Shown here: positions 31,436 to 36,907 of the stretch, piece after piece
Layout of the letters: each line of letters begins with the position of its first letter
Position numbering within the stretch: the stretch's first letter is position 1
Origin: a virus
IMG/VR virus record: IMGVR_UViG_3300033141_003639
Coordinates: 1 to 39,026 of that record
Length of the DNA stretch: 39,026 nucleotides
Direction: 5' to 3' (one strand)
Notes under the pieces: generated by a model
Told to the model about the DNA's origin: nothing
Seen by the model: the letters and a program-made list of their open reading frames with translations, nothing else
Databases searched by the model: none
Made by a program: the position numbers and the translations under genes

Positions 31436-31450
31436 GTCAAGGGTCTTGAC
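31436..31450. promoter_or_regulatory. GTCAA-N5-TTGAC palindrome, copy 5, on the unit B -35 box
   Basis: GTCAAGGGTCTTGAC overlaps the TTGACA -35 box of the unit B promoter at 31446, so a protein bound here would block polymerase. It is the clearest repressor-site position in the window. A DnaA-box-like TTTTCCACA lies 10 bp upstream. Confidence 0.65.
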
Positions 31451-31473
31451 AAATGTTTTTTTCTGCGTATAAT
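31446..31473 (+). promoter_or_regulatory. Consensus sigma-70 promoter of plus-strand unit B
   Basis: TTGACA at 31446-31451, a 16-bp spacer, TATAAT at 31468-31473. Both hexamers are perfect and the spacer length equals that of unit A. Transcription should start near 31480. The -35 box is shared with a 15-bp palindrome, which suggests repression. Confidence 0.85.
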
Positions 31474-31479
31474 GGAAAT

Positions 31480-31770
31480 GAAGGATAAAAAGTCCTTTCA
31501 CAACTAAAAAGTCGCAAACCTTGCAAGCTTGCTCTTGAGAGACAAAACACGGCAGGCAGGCTGGCAGGCAAAAAAAACTCTTGCCTTTTACACTGGCTCT
31601 AGTTATAATCAAAAGCCGAAAGTGTCAAAGGAGTTAAAAGTCCGCCTCTTGCTCGCTTGTTCGTGTCTTATCTCAAGTTATCGCCGCTTTAGCGGGGATA
31701 ATGCCGTAAAGGCACGGCAGGCTTGCAGGGGGCGGGCTTTTAAGTTATCACTAGCACTTTAAACAAAAAA
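31480..31770 (+). ncRNA. Structured RNA or leader of unit B
   Basis: Several helices are seen as plus-strand RNA: 31481-31485/31493-31497, then 31584-31598/31614-31631 (about 14 bp with one mismatch and a bulge). A 19-bp long-range helix, 31634-31652/31725-31743, has only three non-Watson-Crick positions, all G-U. Inside it lie hairpins 31678-31687/31692-31701 and 31703-31707/31714-31718. G-U pairs at every deviation are what selection on RNA structure would leave. An overlapping 77-codon ORF here is judged spurious. Whether this is an RNA in its own right or a leader for the next ORF is open. Confidence 0.7.
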
Positions 31771-31771
31771 T

Positions 31772-31927
31772 ATGTTCCAATACAAAAACGGCAGCCACGA
31801 AGAGACAAAAGTCTTTCTCCGCCTCTCGCTCCTGCTCAATTTTGCTCAATCAATTGGCGTCATTGTCCTTGTCTGGCTCTTGCTAAGAGCTGCTGACCTG
31901 ATTGACGCATTGGTTGTTTGCCAATAA
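31772..31927 (+). CDS. Unit B small membrane protein
   Basis: A 51-residue ORF, MFQYKNGSHEETKVF... It has a polar N-terminus and one long hydrophobic segment, then a short acidic/hydrophobic end (ADLIDALVVCQ). It follows the structured RNA, has no Shine-Dalgarno site, and is closed by a strong terminator 6 bp later. It is a functional match in size, topology and setting to the unit A ORF, though the sequences do not align. The family is unknown. Exclusion, toxin or envelope roles are possible guesses. Confidence 0.58.
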   Translation: MFQYKNGSHEETKVFLRLSLLLNFAQSIGVIVLVWLLLRAADLIDALVVCQ

Positions 31928-31931
31928 GCAG

Positions 31932-31962
31932 CTAAAAACCGCCTTTTGATGGCGGTTTTTAG
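31932..31962 (+). terminator. Strong bidirectional terminator of unit B
   Basis: CTAAAAACCGCC and GGCGGTTTTTAG form a perfect 12-bp stem with a 7-nt loop. T runs lie on both strands, so it can stop transcription from unit B and also from the early minus-strand operon. It separates the early genes from the packaging genes. Confidence 0.85.
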
Positions 31963-32063
31963 TTTTCCTCGTCTTTGCCGCTTGCGGCAAAAATAGCGCT
32001 TATCATCCACCCGAGCAAAAAACTAAAAAAGAAAACTAAAAAAAACTTAAACAGAGAAGCCAT
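31959..32063 (-). CDS. 34-residue membrane peptide candidate
   Basis: A short ORF, MASLFKFFLVFFFSFLLGW..., ending AASGKDEEN. It has one very hydrophobic helix and an acidic end. Its ATG lies inside the last codons of the zinc-ribbon gene at 32047, so translational coupling is possible. Its stop codon falls in the bidirectional terminator. Supported by topology and overlap, not by homology. Confidence 0.45.
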   Translation of the reverse strand: MASLFKFFLVFFFSFLLGWMISAIFAASGKDEEN

Positions 32064-32256
32064 ATTTTTTCTTTTTTCGCTTGCTAACTTTATAACCCGC
32101 TTTATGGGCGCATAGCGGGCAAAGCAATCCAGTTAATTCTACGAGGGTTTTTTCTCCTGTAAGAAGATTTTTTCGCCACACCGTTGCTTTTACTCGGTAA
32201 CCATCGCCAGAAGCAAAAATCAAGCCGCAAGCTAAACATTGGGTTGCTTTTTTCAT
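32047..32256 (-). CDS. Small zinc-ribbon-like protein
   Basis: A 69-residue protein with two Cys pairs, CLAC near residue 8 and CPLC near residue 46, and a basic C-terminus (KVSKRKKKKYGF). It probably binds one zinc ion and perhaps nucleic acid. The start overlaps the stop of the upstream gene (ATGA). It is the penultimate gene of the early operon before the terminator. Confidence 0.68.
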   Translation of the reverse strand: MKKATQCLACGLIFASGDGYRVKATVWRKNLLTGEKTLVELTGLLCPLCAHKAGYKVSKRKKKKYGFSV

Positions 32257-32753
32257 TTTTTAATTGATAAACTTAATGCCTCTTTTAACTTTTGCTTTGC
32301 CAGCTCCAGCTTTTGCCTATCTTCTTGGCTAAAGTTTTTTGTCCTTAATCCTTTAAGGGCACTGTATTTTTTGCTTAACTCTTCAAATCGGGCAATATCG
32401 CAAATGCTAAAAGAAAAATAATTGTTTTCTTTGTCTACCTTGATAATGCCCAAATCAGCCAGCCACCTGAAAAAAAGGCAGCTTTTCTCTGGCAATAAAT
32501 CTTTTTTTTGCTCCACCCAGTTGGCAAACCTTTTTTCAAGCTCCAGCAGCTCGGTTTCACTATAAAGTGCCTCGTCGGCCAAAACCGCCTTTTCTAAACT
32601 AATGCCTTTGAGGTCTTGGCGCTTAAAAAACTCATCACCAACAGAAACAATCTCGCTTAACCTGCCCGTCAGCCAAGCATCCTTTATCTTCTCTGCTGCT
32701 TGACTGGCAACCTCAAGCGGGCTAACTCTGCCTTTTAAATAAATCTTTGCCAT
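32253..32753 (-). CDS. Unknown early protein, helical
   Basis: A 166-residue protein, mostly helical and charged (YLKGRVSPLEVASQAAEKIKD, LLELEKRFANWVEQKKDLLP, FEELSKKYSALKG), with a short beta stretch near LGIIKVDKENNYFSFS. I recognise no family. The gene sits between the zinc-ribbon gene and the CxxC protein at 32755, with a 4-bp overlap on one side and a 1-bp gap on the other. A role in DNA replication or regulation is possible by context only. Confidence 0.62.
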   Translation of the reverse strand: MAKIYLKGRVSPLEVASQAAEKIKDAWLTGRLSEIVSVGDEFFKRQDLKGISLEKAVLADEALYSETELLELEKRFANWVEQKKDLLPEKSCLFFRWLADLGIIKVDKENNYFSFSICDIARFEELSKKYSALKGLRTKNFSQEDRQKLELAKQKLKEALSLSIKK

Positions 32754-32754
32754 T

Positions 32755-33492
32755 TTAGTAGTAACCCACCTGCGGCTTATCTTTTTTAGCCAAAAACTCG
32801 GGCATTTTCTTTTTCACTGTGCCGATGTTCCAGTTTTCTTTCCACTCCTCATCTTTTTGGTTTAACCACTCCATACACCTGATAATGTCAACAGGCGTCC
32901 TTTCGCTCATAAACATTGTTTTAATGTCCTGATGAACTGGCTTAAACTCCTCGCCTTTTAACTCAATGCCTTTTAGCTCCTGATACTTGGCAATCACCTG
33001 CCAATACCAGTCACGGGGGAACTGAATAGCTTGCCTTTTTTTCTTTTCACTCGGCGGACGGGGGTCAGCATACCAAGTCTTGCCGCAGTCAGCGCAAATA
33101 TACTTTGGCACCATCTGAACCTCCATCTTTAAATGCTTGCACTCTTTGGGCTTGGGCAAATACTTGGAAACAATCTTGCTCCAGCTGATATTCTGCCCTT
33201 CAGGCAGCTGGTAAATGCTCTCAAACTTGGGGAACTTCTCATAAAACAGAATCGCATACTTGATAGTTGTCTCGCTTTTGCCCAATGACTTGGCAATTGT
33301 TCTTACTAGGCGCTGGCCATAAAGCTGGCTGCGGGTAAAGTTTTCTTTTTCTTGGCTAATCCGTTTGCCGACGAAGTAATAAGTTTTGAGCAATGTTTCC
33401 CGATAATGCTTAATGCCTTCGCCAATAACAGCATTTAGGTCATCAATCAATGATTGATACCATTCGGCTTTAAAAAGGGATTTGTTTTTCAT
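32755..33492 (-). CDS. DUF1016-N-like / replication-associated protein candidate
   Basis: A 245-residue protein. The N-terminal part (YRETLLKTYYFVGKRISQEK, then YGQRLVRTIAKSLGKSETTIKYAILFYEKFP) resembles the DUF1016 N-terminal (YhcG-like) pattern and may bind DNA. A middle segment with C-K-H and CADC suggests a zinc knuckle. The C-terminal part (RTPVDIIRCMEWLNQKDEEWKENWNIGTVKKKMPEFL) recalls phage helicase-loader or replisome-organiser tails. These are pattern impressions; a replication role is inferred. The start is ATG 33492 rather than the upstream TTG. Confidence 0.45.
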   Translation of the reverse strand: MKNKSLFKAEWYQSLIDDLNAVIGEGIKHYRETLLKTYYFVGKRISQEKENFTRSQLYGQRLVRTIAKSLGKSETTIKYAILFYEKFPKFESIYQLPEGQNISWSKIVSKYLPKPKECKHLKMEVQMVPKYICADCGKTWYADPRPPSEKKKRQAIQFPRDWYWQVIAKYQELKGIELKGEEFKPVHQDIKTMFMSERTPVDIIRCMEWLNQKDEEWKENWNIGTVKKKMPEFLAKKDKPQVGYY

Positions 33493-33796
33493 TTTCAGCA
33501 ACGCTAACTTTAAAAATCTTAGTTAATCTGCCATATTTGTTGGCTACTTTGTCTTTAAGCTCAATGCGGACTTCGCTATTAAGGGGAACTTCCTTCATTC
33601 TAGCGTCTAGAGTTACACACCCCCAAATCTTTTTTATTCCGCCGTCTGGAGTTTGGATATGGTAAAGCCGGGAGTTATTCGGGCCGACATCTTCTTCCAA
33701 GTCAACATACTTACCCTCTAACACTGGTTCAGCATCCCAATCGTGGCGGTCACTAGGGACAACCTCTTTCCATTTTTTTTCTTTTTGCTTATTCAT
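33470..33796 (-). CDS. Small OB-fold-like early protein
   Basis: A 108-residue protein, beta-rich: LEGKYVDLEEDVGPNNSRLYHI, TPDGGIKKIWGCVTLDARM, VPLNSEVRIELKDKV, GRLTKIFKVSV. The pattern of five beta strands with basic and aromatic residues recalls OB folds that bind single-stranded DNA, but there is no decisive motif. It overlaps the following gene by 23 bp, so both belong to the early operon. Confidence 0.42.
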   Translation of the reverse strand: MNKQKEKKWKEVVPSDRHDWDAEPVLEGKYVDLEEDVGPNNSRLYHIQTPDGGIKKIWGCVTLDARMKEVPLNSEVRIELKDKVANKYGRLTKIFKVSVAENEKQIPF

Positions 33797-33814
33797 CTTT
33801 GGTTAAATTATTGG

Positions 33815-33892
33815 TTAATTAACGACCTTTTTTAATTCTGCCAAGGTGTCTCCGCATATCACTCTGTTAATAAAATCATCCTGATATCTCAT
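33815..33892 (-). pseudogene. Remnant of a DNA methyltransferase gene (N-terminus only)
   Basis: A 25-codon ORF, MRYQDDFINRVICGDTLAEL..., matches the common start of site-specific DNA methyltransferases, where a short acidic lead is followed by I-C-G-D-x-L-x-x-L. It stops at once, before any catalytic DPPY motif. The most likely reading is a decayed or truncated methyltransferase. Its ATG overlaps the small leader peptide encoded by the MTKNK repeat upstream (33876-33917). Confidence 0.5.
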
Positions 33893-33917
33893 AGTTTTTT
33901 ACTTTGTTTTTGGTCAT
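33876..33917 (-). repeat. MTKNK leader copy 1, as a 13-codon mini-ORF
   Basis: ATGACCAAAAACAAAG begins a leader repeated before several early genes (see 34185, 36234, 36549 and a partial one at 36888). Here it reads as a free peptide, MTKNKVKNYEISG, whose end overlaps the methyltransferase remnant start. The repeat suggests a shared translation or RNA-processing signal. Confidence 0.6.
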
Positions 33918-33987
33918 AGGTTTATTAGTTAATAATTCAAATTATCCCGTAGGATACGCCCTACGCCAACCCTTTTGGCTATTGGCG

Positions 33988-34185
33988 CTACATAGATTTC
34001 TTTTTGGTTTCTTTTTCATAAATTACCCAACAATTAGGAAAGTCTTCAAATGGTCTCTCAATCCCTAAAAATTGTTCTGCCATATAATCTCCTAATGTCT
34101 TCCCCGCATACTTTCCAATTAAACAATCCTTCCACAACCAAAAGTCTTTATCTGCTTCAATTTTTTTTGCTTTGTTTTTAGTCAT
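33988..34185 (-). CDS. Small unknown protein with MTKNK leader
   Basis: A 65-residue protein, MTKNKAKKIEADKDFWLWKDCL..., then GKTLGDYMAEQFLGIERPFEDFPNCWVIYEKETKKK. The N-terminal MTKNKAKK is the leader motif shared with other early genes, here fused in frame. The C-terminal half has several aromatic residues and two Cys. I recognise no family. Confidence 0.55.
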   Translation of the reverse strand: MTKNKAKKIEADKDFWLWKDCLIGKYAGKTLGDYMAEQFLGIERPFEDFPNCWVIYEKETKKKSM

Positions 34186-34194
34186 ACGTTTATA
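34183..34194 (-). repeat. MTKNK leader copy 2 (start region)
   Basis: The start region of 33988-34185 has ATGACTAAAAACAAAGC downstream and TATAAACGT upstream. It is a variant of the repeated leader, here fused in frame to the protein. Confidence 0.5.
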
Positions 34195-34197
34195 TTC

Positions 34198-35268
34198 CTA
34201 AGTCCTTTTCTCTGGCTTGTAATTAAGGTTAAAAAGCTCCAAGCGGTAAGCTTTTGTCATTGCCTCTTGCGGTGTCTTTACATCAGGGGCGACTCTGATA
34301 TAGACATCCTCGCCTTCGCTGGGGTCAAGGGCTTTGTAAAACACATAAGGGTCGCCGACCGTGTCTTTCATCTTGTTTAAACGGATAAGCTCGCCGTATT
34401 GGTCTTTAGCAAAAGTTTCACCGCCTAGTTCAGCTATCATCTTAGCCGCTCCCAGATATTTTAAAGCTACTAGCCGCTGCTCGCTGTTTTCTAGTTTAAA
34501 TGCTTCTTTGGCTGGAAGGGTCTTGCCAACTATCTTTTGCCACAAGTCTTTTTCAAAACGAATGCCGTCTAGAAAGTAAAATCCTGTGCCATCCTTCCAA
34601 CCGATAGCTGGCTTGGTCTGGCTGGACAGTTCACCATTAACCCACAGGCACTGGGGTTTTTCTACCACAAAAACGGCATTGCCAACAAAAACGCAAATAG
34701 GCAGATTGAGCAGAATATCAAAAAACTTTTTCAAAAGTTTTCCATTAAACTCAACCCCGATATATTTTCCGTAATTATAAATCCCAGCCCATTCGTAGAG
34801 GTAATAAGAAGTATAAAAATTATAGTCGCTGTTTTTAAGCTGGGAGTGAAGCTGGGATTCAAGCTGGGAGCTAAGCTGGGAGTAAAGCTGGAAGTCAAGC
34901 TGTAAGTAAAGCTGGGAACGAAGCTGGAAGTCAAGCTGTAAGTAAAGCTGGGAGCGAAGCTGGGATTCAAGCTGTAAGTAAAGCTGGGAGTCAAGCTGGG
35001 AGTCAAGCTGAGAGTGAAGCTGGAAGCTAAGCTGGCTATTTCCTTTTTTTATTTTCTCTGCCCCAGCCGACTTTAAAGCAACGGCAATAAGCCCCATTGT
35101 ATTTTCCAAAGACTCCCCGAAAAAAACCAATGGCTTTTCTTTTGCCCAGATTTCACCTGCCAGCTTCCTTGCCTTGTCTCTATCAATCGGCTGGGAGGCA
35201 AGAGATATCCACTTGACAATATATTCTGGGATTTTGCTCTCTTGTTCTTTGCTAATTGAATTAATCAT
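34198..35268 (-). CDS. DUF6745-like protein with tetrapeptide repeats
   Basis: A 356-residue protein. After an N-terminal helical part, residues 78-145 consist of about 17 four-residue units of the type xQLx (SQL[D/Y/E/R/H/S] or LQL/FQL). The part after the repeat (YYLYEWAGIYNYGKYIG, KPAIGWKDGTGFYFLDGIRFEKDLWQKIV, then NSEQRLVALKYLG, then VAPDVKTPQEAMTKAYRLE) fits my memory of DUF6745 proteins. These are uncharacterised; repeats of the same type are, as far as I recall, known in that family. Function is unknown. The HNH gene lies 2 bp upstream. Confidence 0.62.
   Translation of the reverse strand: MINSISKEQESKIPEYIVKWISLASQPIDRDKARKLAGEIWAKEKPLVFFGESLENTMGLIAVALKSAGAEKIKKGNSQLSFQLHSQLDSQLDSQLYLQLESQLRSQLYLQLDFQLRSQLYLQLDFQLYSQLSSQLESQLHSQLKNSDYNFYTSYYLYEWAGIYNYGKYIGVEFNGKLLKKFFDILLNLPICVFVGNAVFVVEKPQCLWVNGELSSQTKPAIGWKDGTGFYFLDGIRFEKDLWQKIVGKTLPAKEAFKLENSEQRLVALKYLGAAKMIAELGGETFAKDQYGELIRLNKMKDTVGDPYVFYKALDPSEGEDVYIRVAPDVKTPQEAMTKAYRLELFNLNYKPEKRT
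34834..35037 (-). repeat. 12-bp repeat array, about 17 units
   Basis: Units of 12 bp such as AAGCTGGGAGTC or AAGCTGTAAGTA, each encoding xQLx, run in tandem without a frame break. Because the unit is a multiple of 3 and lacks stop codons, a second reading frame also stays open. The units vary at the fourth residue (Asp, Tyr, Glu, Arg, His, Ser), so the array is not freshly duplicated. Confidence 0.85.
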
Positions 35269-35270
35269 TT

Positions 35271-35858
35271 TTAGTCAGTTACTCTTCTTAATTTTTCCTT
35301 TTCATTTAATTTATGAGGACAACTTCCGTAATAGCTCTTAGCCATATTACAATTATGACATAAAACTTGAATTCCCTTAGGAAAACCTTGTTTTTTAAGC
35401 CAATAATAATAAACTTTTCCACCGTGGCTTTTCAAAGATTGTCTTTCTTTATGCCCTCCTCCATTTATATGGTCTAAACATAAAAATTCAATCATTTTCT
35501 CGCCGCAACACGCACATTCCAATTTTCCATTGCTATAATGATTTAATAATTCCATCCTTATTTTGTCTGCTTGTTTTCTGTCACTAACTTTTCGTTTATC
35601 TTTATTTTTCAAAGCCCATTCCGCCATATAAAAAGAATGACACTTTTTACACATCGAATGGTATCTATTGCCATAATAATAAAATTCTTCCTTGGGCAAA
35701 TATTTCCCACATCTATAACAATGCCGCAATAGTTTTTCCCGTGATTTGTAATAACATTTTCGTGAACAATATTTATTCCTATCAGGCCTTCTTACTTTTT
35801 TGCCACAAATTAAACAATTATAATGGTATTTTTTTGTTCCCTGTTTGTTGGCAGTCAT
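35271..35858 (-). CDS. HNH endonuclease with three zinc knuckles, probably mobile
   Basis: A 195-residue protein from ATG 35858. Three Cys pairs groups are visible: CLICGKKV with KYCSRKC, then CYRCGKYL with CKKC, then CACCGEKM. The HNH core is FLCLDHINGGGHKE and VLCHNCN. This looks like a free-standing homing endonuclease. It lies between the DUF6745-like gene and its possible partner at 35875, as expected for an intruding homing gene. An in-frame N-terminal extension of 24 codons would run into the upstream gene and is unlikely. Confidence 0.78.
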   Translation of the reverse strand: MTANKQGTKKYHYNCLICGKKVRRPDRNKYCSRKCYYKSREKLLRHCYRCGKYLPKEEFYYYGNRYHSMCKKCHSFYMAEWALKNKDKRKVSDRKQADKIRMELLNHYSNGKLECACCGEKMIEFLCLDHINGGGHKERQSLKSHGGKVYYYWLKKQGFPKGIQVLCHNCNMAKSYYGSCPHKLNEKEKLRRVTD

Positions 35859-35874
35859 AATAACTCTTAATAAG

Positions 35875-36234
35875 TCAATCCTGAACCCTACGAAGCTTCT
35901 CAATCTCCGAATACTCAAACTGCCCGCCAATAAACCATAGCCCCTCTGTCAGCATCAGCGGCTTGTGGATATTGTGGGTCAATTTTGCCCTGCCTTTCTT
36001 AACTTTAATATACCAGCCATGCTCATCCCGACCAAAATCAATCAAGCTCTCTGGCTCAGCAACCAGCAAATGCTTATGCCCAGTTACCTCGCCTTCAGCC
36101 ACTACCAATCCTTGTTTTGGCAAGGGCTGAAAACTTACTTTGCCTAGCGGCTTTTTAATTTTTAGGCGCACAATATCGCCTTGATACATCTGGCTCATAA
36201 TTTTATTCACTTTTTTTACTTTGTTTTTGGTCAT
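35875..36234 (-). CDS. Small beta-rich protein with MTKNK leader, possible DUF6745 partner
   Basis: A 119-residue protein. After the MTKNKVKKVNKI leader, YQGDIVRLKIKK, VVAEGEVTGHKHLLV, and KLTHNIHKPLMLTEGLWFIGGQFEY form a pattern I recall from small uncharacterised proteins found beside DUF6745 genes. A start at the second Met (36198) is also possible. The His residues in GHKH and HNIHKP may bind metal. Its partnership with 34198-35268 is inferred and needs a database check. The HNH gene lies between them. Confidence 0.5.
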   Translation of the reverse strand: MTKNKVKKVNKIMSQMYQGDIVRLKIKKPLGKVSFQPLPKQGLVVAEGEVTGHKHLLVAEPESLIDFGRDEHGWYIKVKKGRAKLTHNIHKPLMLTEGLWFIGGQFEYSEIEKLRRVQD

Positions 36235-36242
36235 AGGTTTTC
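36208..36242 (-). repeat. MTKNK leader copy 3
   Basis: AAACCTATGACCAAAAACAA begins the leader, which continues with AGTAAAAAAAGTGAATAA and reaches a second Met after 12 codons (36198). The same arrangement occurs in copy 4. The leader may work as coding sequence or as an upstream signal for the second start. Confidence 0.6.
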
Positions 36243-36258
36243 TTTTAGCTATGGCTGT

Positions 36259-36549
36259 TTAAGAAATAAAAATCTCTGTAGGGTTAGGTTTTCTTAACAA
36301 TCTTTCCCTTAAAATGTCTTCAAGTAAGTTAATATCATTTCTTAATTCTCCAATTTTCTCTATCTTTGATTCTCTAACAACACCACCATAAAGACGATTG
36401 AGCTTTCCGAATAAAGAAAGCAATTCTTCGCTTTTCATTTCTTTCCATTTATTTATTTTCTTTTCCCATTTATTTATTTTCTCCTCTTTAGTTGTTTTAT
36501 TTTTTTTGCTCATGGCTTTATTCACTTTTTTTGCTTTGTTTTTGGTCAT
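36259..36549 (-). CDS. Small coiled-coil protein with MTKNK leader
   Basis: A 96-residue charged helical protein. After the MTKNKAKKVNKA leader, a Lys/Trp/Glu-rich stretch (EEKINKWEKKINKWKEMKSEELLS) and VRESKIEKIGELRNDINLLEDILRERLL follow, which fit a coiled coil. A start at Met13 (36513) is equally possible. The start overlaps the stop of the upstream gene (ATGA). Function is unknown. Confidence 0.55.
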   Translation of the reverse strand: MTKNKAKKVNKAMSKKNKTTKEEKINKWEKKINKWKEMKSEELLSLFGKLNRLYGGVVRESKIEKIGELRNDINLLEDILRERLLRKPNPTEIFIS

Positions 36550-36557
36550 AGGTTTTC
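36523..36557 (-). repeat. MTKNK leader copy 4
   Basis: The same leader as copy 3 with few changes (AAAGCAAAAAAAGTGAATAA, then GCCATGAGC). A partial fifth copy, CAAAGCAAAAAAAGTGAATAA, lies at about 36880-36900 before the gene at 36546-36875. Confidence 0.6.
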
Positions 36558-36875
36558 TATTGCTTTTAAGATGTCAGAGAGAGCGTTATTGTAGCCAAGT
36601 TCCTTCATTAAACGAAGTTCCGAGTCCATATCATCATTAGCAACTATTACTTTTTTCTTTTTCTCCTCAATCACCCTCTTAATCTCTTCCTTTTGTTGAT
36701 TAAGAAAATCTTCCAATAGGTTGGCTATTTCTTCAAACGCTTCTTCAAAAATGTCTCCCGCATGGTCATCACTCCAGAATGAATTGTTGGTGGTTATTTT
36801 TAACCAGCCACAAATGGTCTTTCCTAATTCACTTTCTCTTAATTCTTTTTTAAATTTTTTCTTTTTTTTCTTCAT
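36546..36875 (-). CDS. Unknown small early protein
   Basis: About 109 residues from ATG 36875. The N-terminus is strongly basic (KKKKKKFKKELRESELG), then WLKITTNNSFWSDDHAGDIFEEAFEEIANLLEDFLNQQKEEI, then a helical C-terminus. A GTG four codons upstream comes from the leader repeat. The gene contains no recognisable motif. It shares the partial leader CAAAGCAAAAAAAGTGAATAA with other early genes. Confidence 0.55.
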   Translation of the reverse strand: MKKKKKKFKKELRESELGKTICGWLKITTNNSFWSDDHAGDIFEEAFEEIANLLEDFLNQQKEEIKRVIEEKKKKVIVANDDMDSELRLMKELGYNNALSDILKAIENL

Positions 36876-36907
36876 AAGGTTATTCACTTTTTTTGCTTTG
36901 ATTATTT

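Noticed and set aside
31529-31762. A 77-codon plus-strand ORF in unit B
   Set aside because: It has no ribosome binding site and an unlikely composition, and it lies entirely across the RNA helices. The structure explains the sequence better.
34731-35006. A second ORF in another frame across the repeat array (PSFTYSL pattern)
   Set aside because: A 12-bp repeat without stop codons leaves other frames open automatically. It is a shadow of the xQLx array.
34834-35037. Possible CRISPR-like repeat array
   Set aside because: The units are 12 bp in tandem with no spacers and are in frame with a protein. This is a coding repeat.
35271-35911. Matching EKLRRV-x-D ends of two adjacent proteins as a sign of target-site duplication
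   Set aside because: The codons differ widely between the two copies, so it is only a short protein-level likeness and could be chance.
35859-35930. In-frame N-terminal extension of the HNH gene
   Set aside because: It overlaps the end of the upstream gene and adds no family feature. The ATG at 35858 is preferred.
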